A stretch of 64,000 bases of DNA, taken from the NCBI RefSeq assembly GCF_023509015.1, contig NZ_CP094975.1, positions 3,899,501 through 3,963,500 of the forward strand, written 5' to 3'. This DNA comes from Pseudomonas abieticivorans. Lineage in GTDB: Bacteria; Pseudomonadota; Gammaproteobacteria; Pseudomonadales; Pseudomonadaceae. Shown here piece by piece: positions 45,654 through 54,239 of this stretch. The notes beneath the pieces were generated by a model. That model saw nothing but the letters and a program-made list of their open reading frames with translations. It made no database searches and was not told where the DNA came from. Made by a program: the position numbers and the translations under genes. Position 1 is the first letter of the stretch; the number at the start of each line of letters is the position of its first letter.

Positions 45654-47122
45654 CCACCCTGATGGTGCAAGGCACCACCTCCGATGCCGGCAAGAGCACC
45701 CTGGTGACCGCGCTGTGCCGTTGGCTGACCCGCCAGCAGGTGCGCGTGGTGCCGTTCAAGCCGCAGAACATGGCCCTCAACAGCGCCGTGACCGCCGATG
45801 GCGGCGAGATTGGCCGCGCCCAGGCCGTGCAGGCCCAGGCCGCGTACCTGGCGCCGCATACCGACATGAACCCGGTGCTGCTCAAGCCCAACAGCGACAC
45901 CGGCGCACAAGTGATCATCCACGGCCGTGCGGTCACCACCATGAACGCCGTGGCCTACCACGACTACAAGGCCATCGCCATGCAGGCGGTGCTGGCTTCG
46001 CACCAGCGCTTGAGCGCGGCCTACGACGTGGTGATGGTGGAGGGGGCCGGTTCCCCGGCCGAGATCAATCTGCGCGCCGGCGACATCGCCAACATGGGCT
46101 TCGCCGAAGCGGTGGACTGCCCGGTACTGTTGATTGCCGACATCAACCGCGGCGGGGTGTTTGCCCACCTGGTCGGCACCCTGGAGCTGCTGTCGCCCAG
46201 CGAGCAGGCGCGGGTCCAAGGGTTCATCATCAACCGGTTCCGGGGCGACATTGCGCTGCTGCAACCGGGCCTGGACTGGCTGGAGCAGCGCACCGGCAAA
46301 CCGGTGATCGGCGTGCTGCCTTACGTGATGGACCTGCACTTGGAAGCTGAGGATGGCTTGGACCGGCGCCAGTCCGACAAGGCCGCGCAGGTACTCAAGG
46401 TGATCGTGCCGGTGCTGCCGCGCATCAGCAACCACACCGATTTCGATCCGCTGCGCTTGCACCCGCAGGTGGATTTACAGTTCATCGGGCCGGGCGAGCG
46501 CATCCCGGCAGCCGACCTGATCATTTTGCCGGGCTCCAAAAGCGTGCGCAGCGACCTTGCCTACTTGCGCGCCCAGGGTTGGGAGGCGGCCATCAGCCGC
46601 CACTTGCGCTACGGCGGCAAGGTGCTGGGTATCTGCGGTGGCCTGCAGATGCTCGGCGAGCAGCTGCACGACCCGTTGGGCCTGGAAGGGGCTGCCGGTT
46701 CCAGCCCGGGCCTGGGCCTGCTGGCATTCGACACCACCCTGGAGCGCGAGAAACAGTTGCGCAACGTGCGTGGGCGGCTGGTGCTGGAAGACGCCGAGGT
46801 CAGTGGCTACGAGATACATGCCGGCGTCACCCGTGGGGCGGCGCTGGCCTGGGCCGCGGTGGTGCTGGAGGACGGTCGCCATGACGGTGCCATGAGCGCC
46901 GACGGCCAAGTCATCGGCACTTACCTGCACGGCCTGTTCGAATCCCCGGCCAGCAGCAGCGCGCTGCTGCGCTGGGCTGGCCTTGAGAACGTGCAGGCAG
47001 TCGATTACCACGCCTTGCGTGAGCTGGACATCGAGCGCCTGGCCGACCTGGTGGAGCGCCACCTGGATACGGCCCGCCTGGGCCAGCTGTGCGGGTTGGA
47101 GGCGTTGGCATGCAGCAACTGA
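45650..47122 (+). CDS. cobQ: Cobyric acid synthase
   Basis: This is a 490-residue glutamine amidotransferase that amidates four carboxylates of adenosylcobyrinic a,c-diamide. The ATPase domain begins [19 protein letters not shown] and has [20 protein letters not shown]. The C-terminal class I glutaminase has [20 protein letters not shown] and [17 protein letters not shown] with the nucleophilic Cys. Start and stop overlap cobC and cobU respectively. Confidence 0.97.
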   Translation: MTTLMVQGTTSDAGKSTLVTALCRWLTRQQVRVVPFKPQNMALNSAVTADGGEIGRAQAVQAQAAYLAPHTDMNPVLLKPNSDTGAQVIIHGRAVTTMNAVAYHDYKAIAMQAVLASHQRLSAAYDVVMVEGAGSPAEINLRAGDIANMGFAEAVDCPVLLIADINRGGVFAHLVGTLELLSPSEQARVQGFIINRFRGDIALLQPGLDWLEQRTGKPVIGVLPYVMDLHLEAEDGLDRRQSDKAAQVLKVIVPVLPRISNHTDFDPLRLHPQVDLQFIGPGERIPAADLIILPGSKSVRSDLAYLRAQGWEAAISRHLRYGGKVLGICGGLQMLGEQLHDPLGLEGAAGSSPGLGLLAFDTTLEREKQLRNVRGRLVLEDAEVSGYEIHAGVTRGAALAWAAVVLEDGRHDGAMSADGQVIGTYLHGLFESPASSSALLRWAGLENVQAVDYHALRELDIERLADLVERHLDTARLGQLCGLEALACSN

Positions 47123-47632
47123 TTCTGGGCGGGGCGCGCTCGGGCAAAAGCCGCCTGGCTGAAAAGCTGGCCATGGAAACCGGGCTAAGCGTCACCTACA
47201 TCGCCACCAGCCAAGCGCTGGACGGGGAGATGAACGAGCGGGTGCAACTGCACCGCGAGCGTCGCCCTGACGAATGGGGGCTGGTGGAAGAGCCCCTGGC
47301 GCTGGCCCGAGTATTGCGTGAACACGCCACGGCCGAGCGCTGCCTGTTGGTGGATTGCCTGACGCTTTGGCTGACCAACCTGTTGATGCTCGATAACCCC
47401 GAACGCCTGGTGGCCGAGCGAGAGGCGCTGTTGCAGTGCCTGGCGACGCTGCCCGGTGAAATCATTTTTGTCAGCAACGAGACCGGTCTTGGCGTGGTGC
47501 CGCTGGGTGAACTGACCCGCCGCTACGTCGGATGAAGCCGGCTGGTTGCACCAAGCCTTGGCCGAACGCTGCACCCGCGTGGTGCTGACCGTGGCCGGGC
47601 TGCCCCTTACTTTGAAAGGATCCGCACTATGA
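47110..47632 (+). pseudogene. cobU: Adenosylcobinamide kinase/guanylyltransferase gene with a +1 frameshift
   Basis: ATG 47110 lies 13 bases inside cobQ. The frame gives the P-loop GGARSGKS (7-14), the guanylylated His48 in VQLHRERRPDEW and VDCLTLWLTNLLMLDN, then GLGVVPLGELTRRYVG and a TGA at 47533-47535. The rest of the family C-terminus ([30 protein letters not shown]) follows in the next frame and ends at TGA 47630-47632, overlapping the cobT ATG exactly as expected in this operon. One surplus G at 47530/47531 (GTC-G-GATGAA) accounts for it. Corrected length is 173 residues. Truncation as written would remove about 34 residues, including a helix of the nucleotide site. Also called cobP. 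Confidence 0.88.
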
Positions 47633-48684
47633 GCAATGCCTGGTGGCTGCAACCTTGTCAGCCCGTTGACGAAAGCGTTCATGAGCAAGCCCTGGAGCGA
47701 CAACGACAGTTGACCAAGCCTGCCGGTTCGCTCGGCCAACTGGAAGATGTCGCGGTGAAATTGGCCGGCTTGCAAAAACAGCTCAAGCCCTGTGTGGACA
47801 ACGTCTGGATCGGTATTTTTGCCGGCGACCACGGCATCGTCGCCGAGGGTGTTTCGCCTTTTCCGCAGGAAGTCACCGCGCAAATGCTGCTCAACTTCGT
47901 CAATGGCGGGGCGGCGATTAGCGTGCTGGCACGGCAGTTGAACGCCACGTTGGAGGTGATTGACCTGGGCACCGCGACCTTGACCGAGGACATGCCAGGT
48001 GTGCGCCACGAGCGCGTCGGCCCCGGTACGCGCAACTTTGCCCAGACCACTGCCATGACCCATGAGCAGGGCTTGCAAGCATTGCAGGCCGGCCGTGAAA
48101 GTGCGCTGCGTGCGCATTCTGCCGGCGCCCACCTGTATATCGGTGGTGAGATGGGCATCGGCAATACCACCTCGGCCGCGGCCCTGGCGTGTGCGCTGCT
48201 CAATTGCCCGGTCAGTGACCTGACGGGGCCCGGCACGGGCTTGAACCCCGAAGGGGTCAGCCACAAGGTGCAGGTGATTGAGCGCGCGCTGGCGACCCAC
48301 GCGCAGTTGCCTGAAGATCCCCTGCAGCGGCTGTTCTGCTTCGGTGGCTTTGAAGTGGTGGCGTTGGTGGGCGCGTACCTGGCGAGCGCCCAGGCCGGTG
48401 TCGCGGTGCTGGTCGACGGTTACATTTGCACCGTGGCGGCGCTGGTTGCCACCCGCTTGAATCCGTCGTGCCGTGCCTGGCTGCTGTTCGGCCACCGTGG
48501 CGCCGAGCCTGGCCATCGGCATGTGCTCGAGGCCTTGCAAGCCCTGCCACTATTAGACCTGGGGTTGCGCCTGGGCGAGGGCAGTGGTGCGGCGCTGGCC
48601 GTGCCGATGCTGCGCCTGGCGTGCGACCTGCACGGGCAAATGGCGACGTTCGCCGAGGCGGCCGTGGCTGATCGCGCGCAATGA
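47629..48684 (+). CDS. cobT: Nicotinate-nucleotide--dimethylbenzimidazole phosphoribosyltransferase
   Basis: This is a 351-residue enzyme making alpha-ribazole phosphate from NaMN and the BluB product. AAAGGA lies before ATG 47629. Typical blocks are [58 protein letters not shown] and near the C-terminus [19 protein letters not shown] with the catalytic Glu. Its stop overlaps the phosphatase start. Confidence 0.97.
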   Translation: MSNAWWLQPCQPVDESVHEQALERQRQLTKPAGSLGQLEDVAVKLAGLQKQLKPCVDNVWIGIFAGDHGIVAEGVSPFPQEVTAQMLLNFVNGGAAISVLARQLNATLEVIDLGTATLTEDMPGVRHERVGPGTRNFAQTTAMTHEQGLQALQAGRESALRAHSAGAHLYIGGEMGIGNTTSAAALACALLNCPVSDLTGPGTGLNPEGVSHKVQVIERALATHAQLPEDPLQRLFCFGGFEVVALVGAYLASAQAGVAVLVDGYICTVAALVATRLNPSCRAWLLFGHRGAEPGHRHVLEALQALPLLDLGLRLGEGSGAALAVPMLRLACDLHGQMATFAEAAVADRAQ

Positions 48685-49256
48685 CCTTGCACCTGGACCT
48701 GCTGCGCCATGGCGAGACCGAACTGGGCGGCGGCCTGCGTGGCAGCCTGGATGACGCCCTGACCGCGCAGGGCTGGGCGCAGATGCGTGCGGCGGTGGCG
48801 GTGGCCGGCCCATGGGATCGCCTGGTCAGTTCGCCATTGCAGCGCTGCCGGTTGTTTGCCGAGGAGTTGGCGGCCCAGTTGGGGTTGCCCTTGAGCTACG
48901 AGCCGCATTTGCAGGAGCTGCATTTCGGTGAATGGGAAGGGCGAAGTGCCGCTCAATTAATGAAAACCGACGAGGCCGGGCTGGGTCAATTCTGGTCAGA
49001 CCCCTATGGTTTTACCCCGCCGGGTGGCGAGCCGGTCGAGGCGTTTTCCGCCCGCGTGCTGGCCGCCATCGAGCGCCTGCACGCAGCCCACGCGGGTGAG
49101 CGGGTCTTGCTGATCAGCCATGGTGGGGTGATGCGCCTGTTGCTGGCCCGGGCACGCGGCTTGCCCCGTGAACAGCTGCTGCAGGTCGAAGCCGCCAATG
49201 GCAGCCTGTTTGCCTTGGCCGTCGAGGCTGATGGCGTGCTGCGCGAGCCGGCTTGA
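48681..49256 (+). CDS. cobC: Alpha-ribazole phosphatase (histidine phosphatase family)
   Basis: This is a 191-residue phosphatase that removes the phosphate of alpha-ribazole phosphate or of adenosylcobalamin phosphate. The catalytic [11 protein letters not shown] holds His10, with a second active-site stretch [30 protein letters not shown] completes the phosphoglycerate-mutase fold. The symbol cobC follows the Salmonella usage and is distinct from the aminotransferase-like cobC upstream. Confidence 0.9.
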   Translation: MTLHLDLLRHGETELGGGLRGSLDDALTAQGWAQMRAAVAVAGPWDRLVSSPLQRCRLFAEELAAQLGLPLSYEPHLQELHFGEWEGRSAAQLMKTDEAGLGQFWSDPYGFTPPGGEPVEAFSARVLAAIERLHAAHAGERVLLISHGGVMRLLLARARGLPREQLLQVEAANGSLFALAVEADGVLREPA

Positions 49257-49258
49257 GC

Positions 49259-49978
49259 ATGTTGCCTTTCTGGATCGCCCTGCAATTTCTCAGCAGCTTG
49301 CCGGTAAGCCTGAGCGGCATGCCAGCGCCCCAGGCCATGGGCCGCTCGCTGCTGTTCTATCCACTGGTGGGCCTGGTGTTCGGTGGCGTGCTGCTGGCCC
49401 TGAACGCCCTGTTGGGCGGGGCGCCGCTGTACTTGCATGGCGCCCTGCTGCTCAGCGCCTGGGTGCTGCTCAGTGGCGGTTTGCACCTGGATGGCTTGGC
49501 CGATAGCGCCGATGCCTGGCTGGGCGGCTTTGGCGACCGCGAGCGCACCCTGCAGATCATGAAAGACCCGCGCAGCGGCCCCATCGCGGTGGTGACCCTG
49601 GTGCTGGTACTGTTGATCAAGTTTTGTGCAATGCTGGCGGTGATCGAGTCGGGGCACACGCTGATTCTGCTACTGGCGCCGGTGATCGCTCGCAGTGCGA
49701 TGCTCGGGCTTTTTCTGTGCACCCCCTACGTGCGCGCCGGCGGGTTGGGCCAAGCCTTGGCCGATCACCTGCCACGCACCGCGGGCAAGCTTGTCCTGTG
49801 CGTCGTGGCGCTGGCCTGTGCACTGCTGGGCGGGGGGTGGGTGGTGTTGGTTGCGGCCGCAGGCTTCTGCTGGCTCAGGCACCTGATGTGCCGCCGGCTG
49901 GGCGGCGCCACGGGTGATACGGCAGGGGCATTGCTTGAGCTGCTGGAAGTGGCTGTTTTGGTGGCCTGGGCAGTGTGA
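49259..49978 (+). CDS. cobS: Adenosylcobinamide-GDP ribazoletransferase (cobalamin synthase)
   Basis: This is a 239-residue, very hydrophobic inner-membrane enzyme joining the nucleotide loop to adenosylcobinamide-GDP. ATG 49259 matches the usual N-terminus (LPFWIALQFLSSLPVSL); an in-frame TTG at 49253 overlaps the previous stop. The acidic active-site segment GGLHLDGLADSADAWLGGFG and ERTLQIMKDPRSGPIAVV are diagnostic. It is the last gene of the operon. Also called cobV. Confidence 0.95.
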   Translation: MLPFWIALQFLSSLPVSLSGMPAPQAMGRSLLFYPLVGLVFGGVLLALNALLGGAPLYLHGALLLSAWVLLSGGLHLDGLADSADAWLGGFGDRERTLQIMKDPRSGPIAVVTLVLVLLIKFCAMLAVIESGHTLILLLAPVIARSAMLGLFLCTPYVRAGGLGQALADHLPRTAGKLVLCVVALACALLGGGWVVLVAAAGFCWLRHLMCRRLGGATGDTAGALLELLEVAVLVAWAV

Positions 49979-50009
49979 AATCCTTTTCGCGGACAAGGGC
50001 GTGTCTCCT

Positions 50010-50032
50010 GTAGGAGCGGATTTATCCGCGAA
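50010..50032. repeat. REP after the cobalamin operon
   Basis: GTAGGAGCGGATTTATCCGC plus GAA match the left arm at 16495. A weak partner TTCGCGGACAAGG lies at about 49986-49998, so this may be a decayed REPIN at the end of the cob transcript. Confidence 0.8.
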
Positions 50033-50094
50033 CCAGACGACACCTTTCCAAAGGCATACACTGGCCCTGAAGCCCCTGCCCAAGGACATCCATC

Positions 50095-50646
50095 ATGCTC
50101 AAGCGCTGGTTAGCCATCCCCCTATTGTTACTCGCCGGCAGTGCCCCTGCCTGGGCCGCCGACTGCCCCGAACTATTGCAGGGCGAACTGACCCAGTTGC
50201 GCAGCAAGCAACAGATCGACCTGTGCCAGCGGTTCGCCGGCAAGCCGCTGGTAGTGGTCAATACCGCCAGCCACTGTGGTTTTGCCCCGCAATTCGATGG
50301 CCTTGAAGCGATGTACAAACGCTACAAAGGCCAGGGCCTTGAAATGATGGGCGTGCCGTCCAACGACTTCAACCAGGAAGACAAGGACCTCGCCGTGACC
50401 CAGAAGGTCTGCTACGCCAACTACGGCGTGACCTTCACCATGACCCAGCCACAGCCGGTGCGTGGCAGCGATGCGACGCACCTGTTCAAAGTGCTGGCCG
50501 AGCAGAGCAGCGCACCGAAGTGGAATTTCTACAAATACGTGGTGGACCGTCAGGGCAGGGTGATTGCCAACTTCTCCAGCCTGACCAAGCCGGATGACCC
50601 GGAGTTCGTCGCAGCGGTTGAAAAGGCCATCGCTTCCAAGCCTTGA
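50095..50646 (+). CDS. Exported glutathione peroxidase
   Basis: This is a 183-residue protein. Residues 1-21 are a signal peptide ending AWA, so the enzyme acts in the periplasm. Catalytic Cys61 is in [20 protein letters not shown], with the Gln of the tetrad nearby and the Trp in [35 protein letters not shown] contains the usual loop. It reduces peroxides with thiols, using Cys instead of selenocysteine. It is separate from the cob operon by a REP and ends at a bidirectional terminator. Confidence 0.92.
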   Translation: MLKRWLAIPLLLLAGSAPAWAADCPELLQGELTQLRSKQQIDLCQRFAGKPLVVVNTASHCGFAPQFDGLEAMYKRYKGQGLEMMGVPSNDFNQEDKDLAVTQKVCYANYGVTFTMTQPQPVRGSDATHLFKVLAEQSSAPKWNFYKYVVDRQGRVIANFSSLTKPDDPEFVAAVEKAIASKP

Positions 50647-50662
50647 GCCCCGGCAGGCAATG

Positions 50663-50695
50663 AAAAACCCCGCCTAGGCCCTAGGCGGGGTTTTT
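50663..50695. terminator. Bidirectional rho-independent terminator
   Basis: AAAAACCCCGCCTAG and CTAGGCGGGGTTTTT form a 15-bp stem around GCC, with A and T runs on both sides. It serves the peroxidase gene on the plus strand and the FadL-type gene on the minus strand. Confidence 0.93.
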
Positions 50696-50713
50696 CATGC
50701 AGCGTCGGTTCTA

Positions 50714-51985
50714 TCAGAAGCGATAGGTAACCGAAGTACCAAAACCGCTGGCGCTGTTTTTGTACTTGGAGCTGTAAGCCCCTTTGGAAGCGTTGACGTC
50801 ATTGACGCGCACTTCCTCTTCCCACAGGTAGGAGTAGGCCAGGTCAACGGTGACGTTATCCACCGGCGTCCAGCCAGCACCAAAGCTGATGGCCGTGCGG
50901 TCGCCCGTCGGGATGCGCGGCGAACGGTTGGTGTTATTGGTAGGCGACTGGTCAACCGACAAGCCGGTACGCAGTACCCATTGTTTGTTCAACTGGTAGG
51001 ACGCGCCAATGGCGTGGGCCCAAGTGTCGTGCCAATTCTGTTCTTCGGTGATGGTGTTCAGCGTGCCGCCCAGGCGTGGGCTGACCCCGCTGTTTTCCAC
51101 GGTGATGTCTTTCAAGCGGCTCCAGCGAGTCCAGGTGCTTCCCACATACAGAGTCCAGTCATCGTTCAACTGGTGGGTGACCGAGAAGTCGACCGACTCA
51201 GGAGTGGTCAGGTCCAGTTTGGCGTCGTAGCTCTGACCGCTCAAGCCGGCCAGGGCGAAGGTGCCCCCGGAGACCTTGGTGTCGCCATCCAGGTGGTAAG
51301 CGACCTTGGAATGGTAAGTCATGCCGACGCGGGTGCGGTCGGTGGCCTGGATCAGGATACCGGCGTTGAAACCGATCGCGGTGTCGTCACCGTTGATCTT
51401 GACCTTGCCGTCGTTGCGGCCCAGGGAGCTGGTGGTCAGCGTTTGGGAGGTCAGTTCGCCGTCAATGCGGTTGATGGTCGGGCCGAAACCGATCGATACC
51501 TTGTCGTTGAAGGCATAGCTGACGGTAGGCTGGAAAGTCATGACCGAAACCTTGCTCTTGTTGGCAAAGTAACGGCCGGCAAAGTCGCTGCCGTAGTCGG
51601 TGATCAGGCCATAGGGCACGTAAAAGCCCAGGCCGAATGCCCAATGCTCATCGATTGGTTTGACGTAGTAGCCCATTGGCACGGTCGTGACGGGGACCAT
51701 GTCGCCGTCTTCCTTGCCGCCAAACGTGCTGCGGGTGTCACTGATGTCGGTCTTTGCGACGATAGTGGCAGCCCCCACGCTGACCTGTTCTTGCTTGAGT
51801 CGCGACATACCGGCAGGGTTGCCATACACGGTACTGGCATCATCGGCAGAAGAGGAGCGGCCGGCGAAACCGGTACCCATGCCGCTGATGCTTTGTTCGT
51901 TGATGGCGAAGCCACTAGCAAACAATTGCGAAGATGCAAGTGTAACAGCGAGGCTAAGTGTGGTCTTGAGCATTACTTTTTTCAT
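50714..51985 (-). CDS. FadL/OmpP1-family outer-membrane transporter
   Basis: This is a 423-residue beta-barrel protein starting at ATG 51985, with AAGGAG upstream. A signal peptide of about 23 residues is followed by SGFAINEQSISGMGTGFAGR, the FadL hatch region, and DASTVYGNPAGMSRL with the conserved NPAG motif. The C-terminal aromatic strand ends in TYRF. Family members take up long-chain fatty acids or aromatic hydrocarbons by lateral diffusion. The gene stands alone, with no catabolic genes adjacent, so fatty acid uptake is the default guess. Confidence 0.9.
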   Translation of the reverse strand: MKKVMLKTTLSLAVTLASSQLFASGFAINEQSISGMGTGFAGRSSSADDASTVYGNPAGMSRLKQEQVSVGAATIVAKTDISDTRSTFGGKEDGDMVPVTTVPMGYYVKPIDEHWAFGLGFYVPYGLITDYGSDFAGRYFANKSKVSVMTFQPTVSYAFNDKVSIGFGPTINRIDGELTSQTLTTSSLGRNDGKVKINGDDTAIGFNAGILIQATDRTRVGMTYHSKVAYHLDGDTKVSGGTFALAGLSGQSYDAKLDLTTPESVDFSVTHQLNDDWTLYVGSTWTRWSRLKDITVENSGVSPRLGGTLNTITEEQNWHDTWAHAIGASYQLNKQWVLRTGLSVDQSPTNNTNRSPRIPTGDRTAISFGAGWTPVDNVTVDLAYSYLWEEEVRVNDVNASKGAYSSKYKNSASGFGTSVTYRF

Positions 51986-52130
51986 TATTAGAACTCCTTG
52001 TGATCACCGGATCGGAAATTACCAACATTTTTGCCGCAGCGCTATAGCCTGTAACACAGGAGATAGAGCGGTTTTGTAGGACAATCCGACCAAGATCCAG
52101 TGCTTATCCAGGTTGTGAATGGCTGCTCAA

Positions 52131-52613
52131 TCAGCTGGCCAATGGTTGCAGGGCTGTTACACAGGTTGCCCAGGCGGCGGTGAAATCCCTTAAACGGCCC
52201 TGTGGCTGGAAGGTTTGGCGCCATATTCTCGCCATGCCAAGTACATCATCGGCATCCGGCAAGGGCGTGTTTTGCTCTTCGATCAACAGCCAGGCGATGG
52301 CCGTTGCGTAACGCAGGTTAACGGTCAATTCGATGTGCGGGCCACTTAAAAAAGCATGTTGGCTGGCAAGGCCTCGCACCAGGCTGGCCAGATCGGGGTC
52401 GTGGGCCAGGTAGTGGTCCCAGAGGGCGTTGTGTCGGGTTTCGCCGATTCGGTACAGGCCGTGGCCGCGTCGATCGTGCAGCGCCGAGCCCAGGGCCGAT
52501 TGGCTGGCGGCAATGCCCAGCAACAGCGCCTCGGCAGTCGGGCAGTCGCGCCCCAGGTAAATCAGGGTAGGGCGGATCACGTACTGGCTCAGTTCGCAGG
52601 CGGCGATTCCCAT
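52131..52613 (-). CDS. Hypothetical protein (160 residues)
   Basis: ATG 52613 has GAGGG five bases upstream; a TTG at 52631 extends the frame without a site. The protein is soluble and mostly helical, with CELSQYVIRPTLIYLGRDCP near the N-terminus and HIELTVNLRYATAIAWLLIE in the middle. No catalytic motif or signal peptide is visible. The pattern reminds me of conserved Pseudomonas proteins of unknown role. The long leader upstream contains a large inverted repeat (52737-52822), which may regulate it. Confidence 0.6.
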   Translation of the reverse strand: MGIAACELSQYVIRPTLIYLGRDCPTAEALLLGIAASQSALGSALHDRRGHGLYRIGETRHNALWDHYLAHDPDLASLVRGLASQHAFLSGPHIELTVNLRYATAIAWLLIEEQNTPLPDADDVLGMARIWRQTFQPQGRLRDFTAAWATCVTALQPLAS

Positions 52614-52736
52614 AAAGCCCTCTGACTTCAATATGGCCGGCAGGGCCTTGGCGCTTGGCAGCAGTGAATCGGTCAGGCCCGCCGGAAGCGGGGTAAGCCG
52701 CTTGAATTGAAGTGTAGTGTCATATTTGTGCTGTAA

Positions 52737-52822
52737 AGGCCTGTTTTTAAATTATTTCCGGTTTCTTACAAAGCTGCATATGCCCTCAGGTTTTTAAAAA
52801 CAGGTAGGCCTAGGGCTAGGCC
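52737..52822. repeat. Long-range inverted repeat with adjacent hairpin
   Basis: AGGCCTGTTTTTAAA (about 52737-52751) pairs with TTTAAAAACAGG plus TAGGCCT (52793-52811), a perfect 12-bp arm extended past a two-base bulge, with a loop of about 40 bases. Directly beside it GGCCTA-GGGC-TAGGCC (52807-52822) makes an alternative hairpin using the same GGCCTA. Such mutually exclusive pairing is typical of attenuators or structured leaders. Read on the minus strand it lies in the leader of the 160-residue gene. Confidence 0.55.
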
Positions 52823-52840
52823 AGCAAGAACGAGCGGCCA

Positions 52841-52869
52841 TAAAAAAGCCCCGTTCGAGACGGGGCTTT
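52841..52869 (-). terminator. Rho-independent terminator of the 73-residue gene
   Basis: On the minus strand AAAGCCCCGT and ACGGGGCTTT pair around a five-base loop and are followed by further T residues. It lies about 20 bases past the stop of the gene at 52888. Confidence 0.9.
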
Positions 52870-52887
52870 GGGTGATGCGCTACGCAG

Positions 52888-53109
52888 TCAGGCAACCAAG
52901 GCCTGACGGGTACGATCGATCACGGCCTGCAGCGGTTCGGCGCTGGAGTATTGTTCCGGGTACAGGCGTTCGCTGTGCCGGGCAATACCGTGTTCGTTGA
53001 CGATCGTGAAGCTGAAGCAACCTTTGCGAGCGGCCATGATCAGGCAGTTCATTGGTGCAAAGGCGGAAGTCAGGGTGCGAATGGCATCTTGAGTGTGGAT
53101 ATGAGTCAT
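52888..53109 (-). CDS. Small conserved-looking protein (73 residues)
   Basis: ATG 53109 follows AGGA by about ten bases; the longer frame to 53304 has no site. The protein runs from DAIRTLTSAFAPMNCLIMAA through RKGCFSFTIVNEHG to IDRTRQALVA at its end. It looks like a small alpha/beta domain of the kind annotated DUF1652-like in Pseudomonas, but I am not certain of that family. No function is claimed. It has its own terminator, which supports it being a real transcript. Confidence 0.6.
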   Translation of the reverse strand: MTHIHTQDAIRTLTSAFAPMNCLIMAARKGCFSFTIVNEHGIARHSERLYPEQYSSAEPLQAVIDRTRQALVA

Positions 53110-54239
53110 TATTGGATGTTCCTGCAAAAGACACAGATCTGATCTGTGCGCACTAAAAACGTTCCAGTAACGCGGGCCACCATTGGCCGGACGAAGAACC
53201 TGACTGGAACAAAGCAGCCAGTGGTAAGCGCATTCAATATGTGGCGCTTGGGCTGACTGGTAGGTACTTAGGAGGTCAGGCAACACACCGGAGCAAAGGT
53301 TCACTGCTCGCTAGGTGAAGATCCTGATCAATCGGCAGGTTGGTTCGGTCAGAGTAAAGGGCTTTAAAGCCTTCTTCGCAGACTGTTCGGTAACAGTGGA
53401 AGTTTTACCTGGAAACCATCGAGTAGGCCGGGGTCCTTTGTTTCAGCGGGGGTCTGCTTTGCTGCAGTCGCCGCGCTGGAGGACGTGTCGGCCAAAAATT
53501 GACTTTCGACTTGGTACTAACCTGATCAATACTACCCAAGCTTATCGAGATAGGCAAGCATTTTTTAAGATGATTTGGCAATAGGTAAAGACGAAAACGA
53601 TAGGCGATTTGTATCGAGGGGCGCTGAAGCTGAAAAATGGCTAATCATTGCGTTGCAATACGACAGCAGACCAGTTTGCCTGTTTTAATCGACCTTGTGA
53701 ACCCCATCTGCAGGTCGATTTCATCGAAACGCTTGACTTGCAGAGCAAAAATGGTGCGAGGGTTTGCCTCTGTTTGGGGCGGTTGTGCACATCGTGCCCC
53801 TAATGTGTCACGGACCTGAGACGCGACCCTGCACAGACCCCCTAGCCGCCATTCAATTTTTAAGTCAATGAAAAAAAACGCTTTTTTAAACTGGTGAAAA
53901 AATCGTCAGTTTGACTGCAAGCCCCATTCTACAGGGGTTTGCGGGGCGTAAAGGGATGTTGTCCACTGAGTTATCCACAGCTTCTGTGGATTGTCCCGAG
54001 CGCTTGCTCTAGCACGGGCGTACCGGCTTTTTTCATGTGTCTGACAGGCGCTGTGGAAAATTCTGAAGGCCTGTTCACGGGGTATGTTTCAACCCGAGGC
54101 GCGTCAAAAAATATTTTTTGAAATTGCTTGAAAGAGTGCGTCTATCGCACGCCCGCACGGAAAAAAAACGCTACAGTGGCGCGCTTTTACGCAAGCACAG
54201 TGCAGACTGTGTGCTTGGCAGGTACCTGATGGAGTCGTT
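53110..54239. other. 1.1-kb gene-free, AT-richer region before rmuC
   Basis: No frame here has both a ribosome site and recognisable protein text; the longest (53315-53584) is only 89 codons and has atypical codon use. The stretch is visibly richer in A and T than its neighbours, with long A tracts at 53857-53915 and 54101-54170. It contains a cluster of DnaA-box-like 9-mers (53959-54060). I see no RsmY/Z-like GGA series or tRNA. Uncharacterised RNA or a regulatory DNA element is possible. Confidence 0.6.
53959..54060. promoter_or_regulatory. Cluster of DnaA-box-like sites
   Basis: Four 9-mers resemble the DnaA box TTATCCACA: TTGTCCACT (53959-53967), a perfect TTATCCACA (53971-53979), CAATCCACA on the minus strand (53985-53993) and TTTTCCACA on the minus strand (54052-54060). 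The middle two form the perfect inverted repeat ATCCACAG-CTT-CTGTGGAT. An A/T-rich tract lies about 50-100 bases to the left. The similarity is seen directly; DnaA binding is inference, and an unrelated dimeric regulator could use the same palindrome. Confidence 0.45.

Noticed and set aside
53315..53584. 89-codon frame in the gene-free region
   Set aside because: Unusual composition, no ribosome site, no recognisable similarity.
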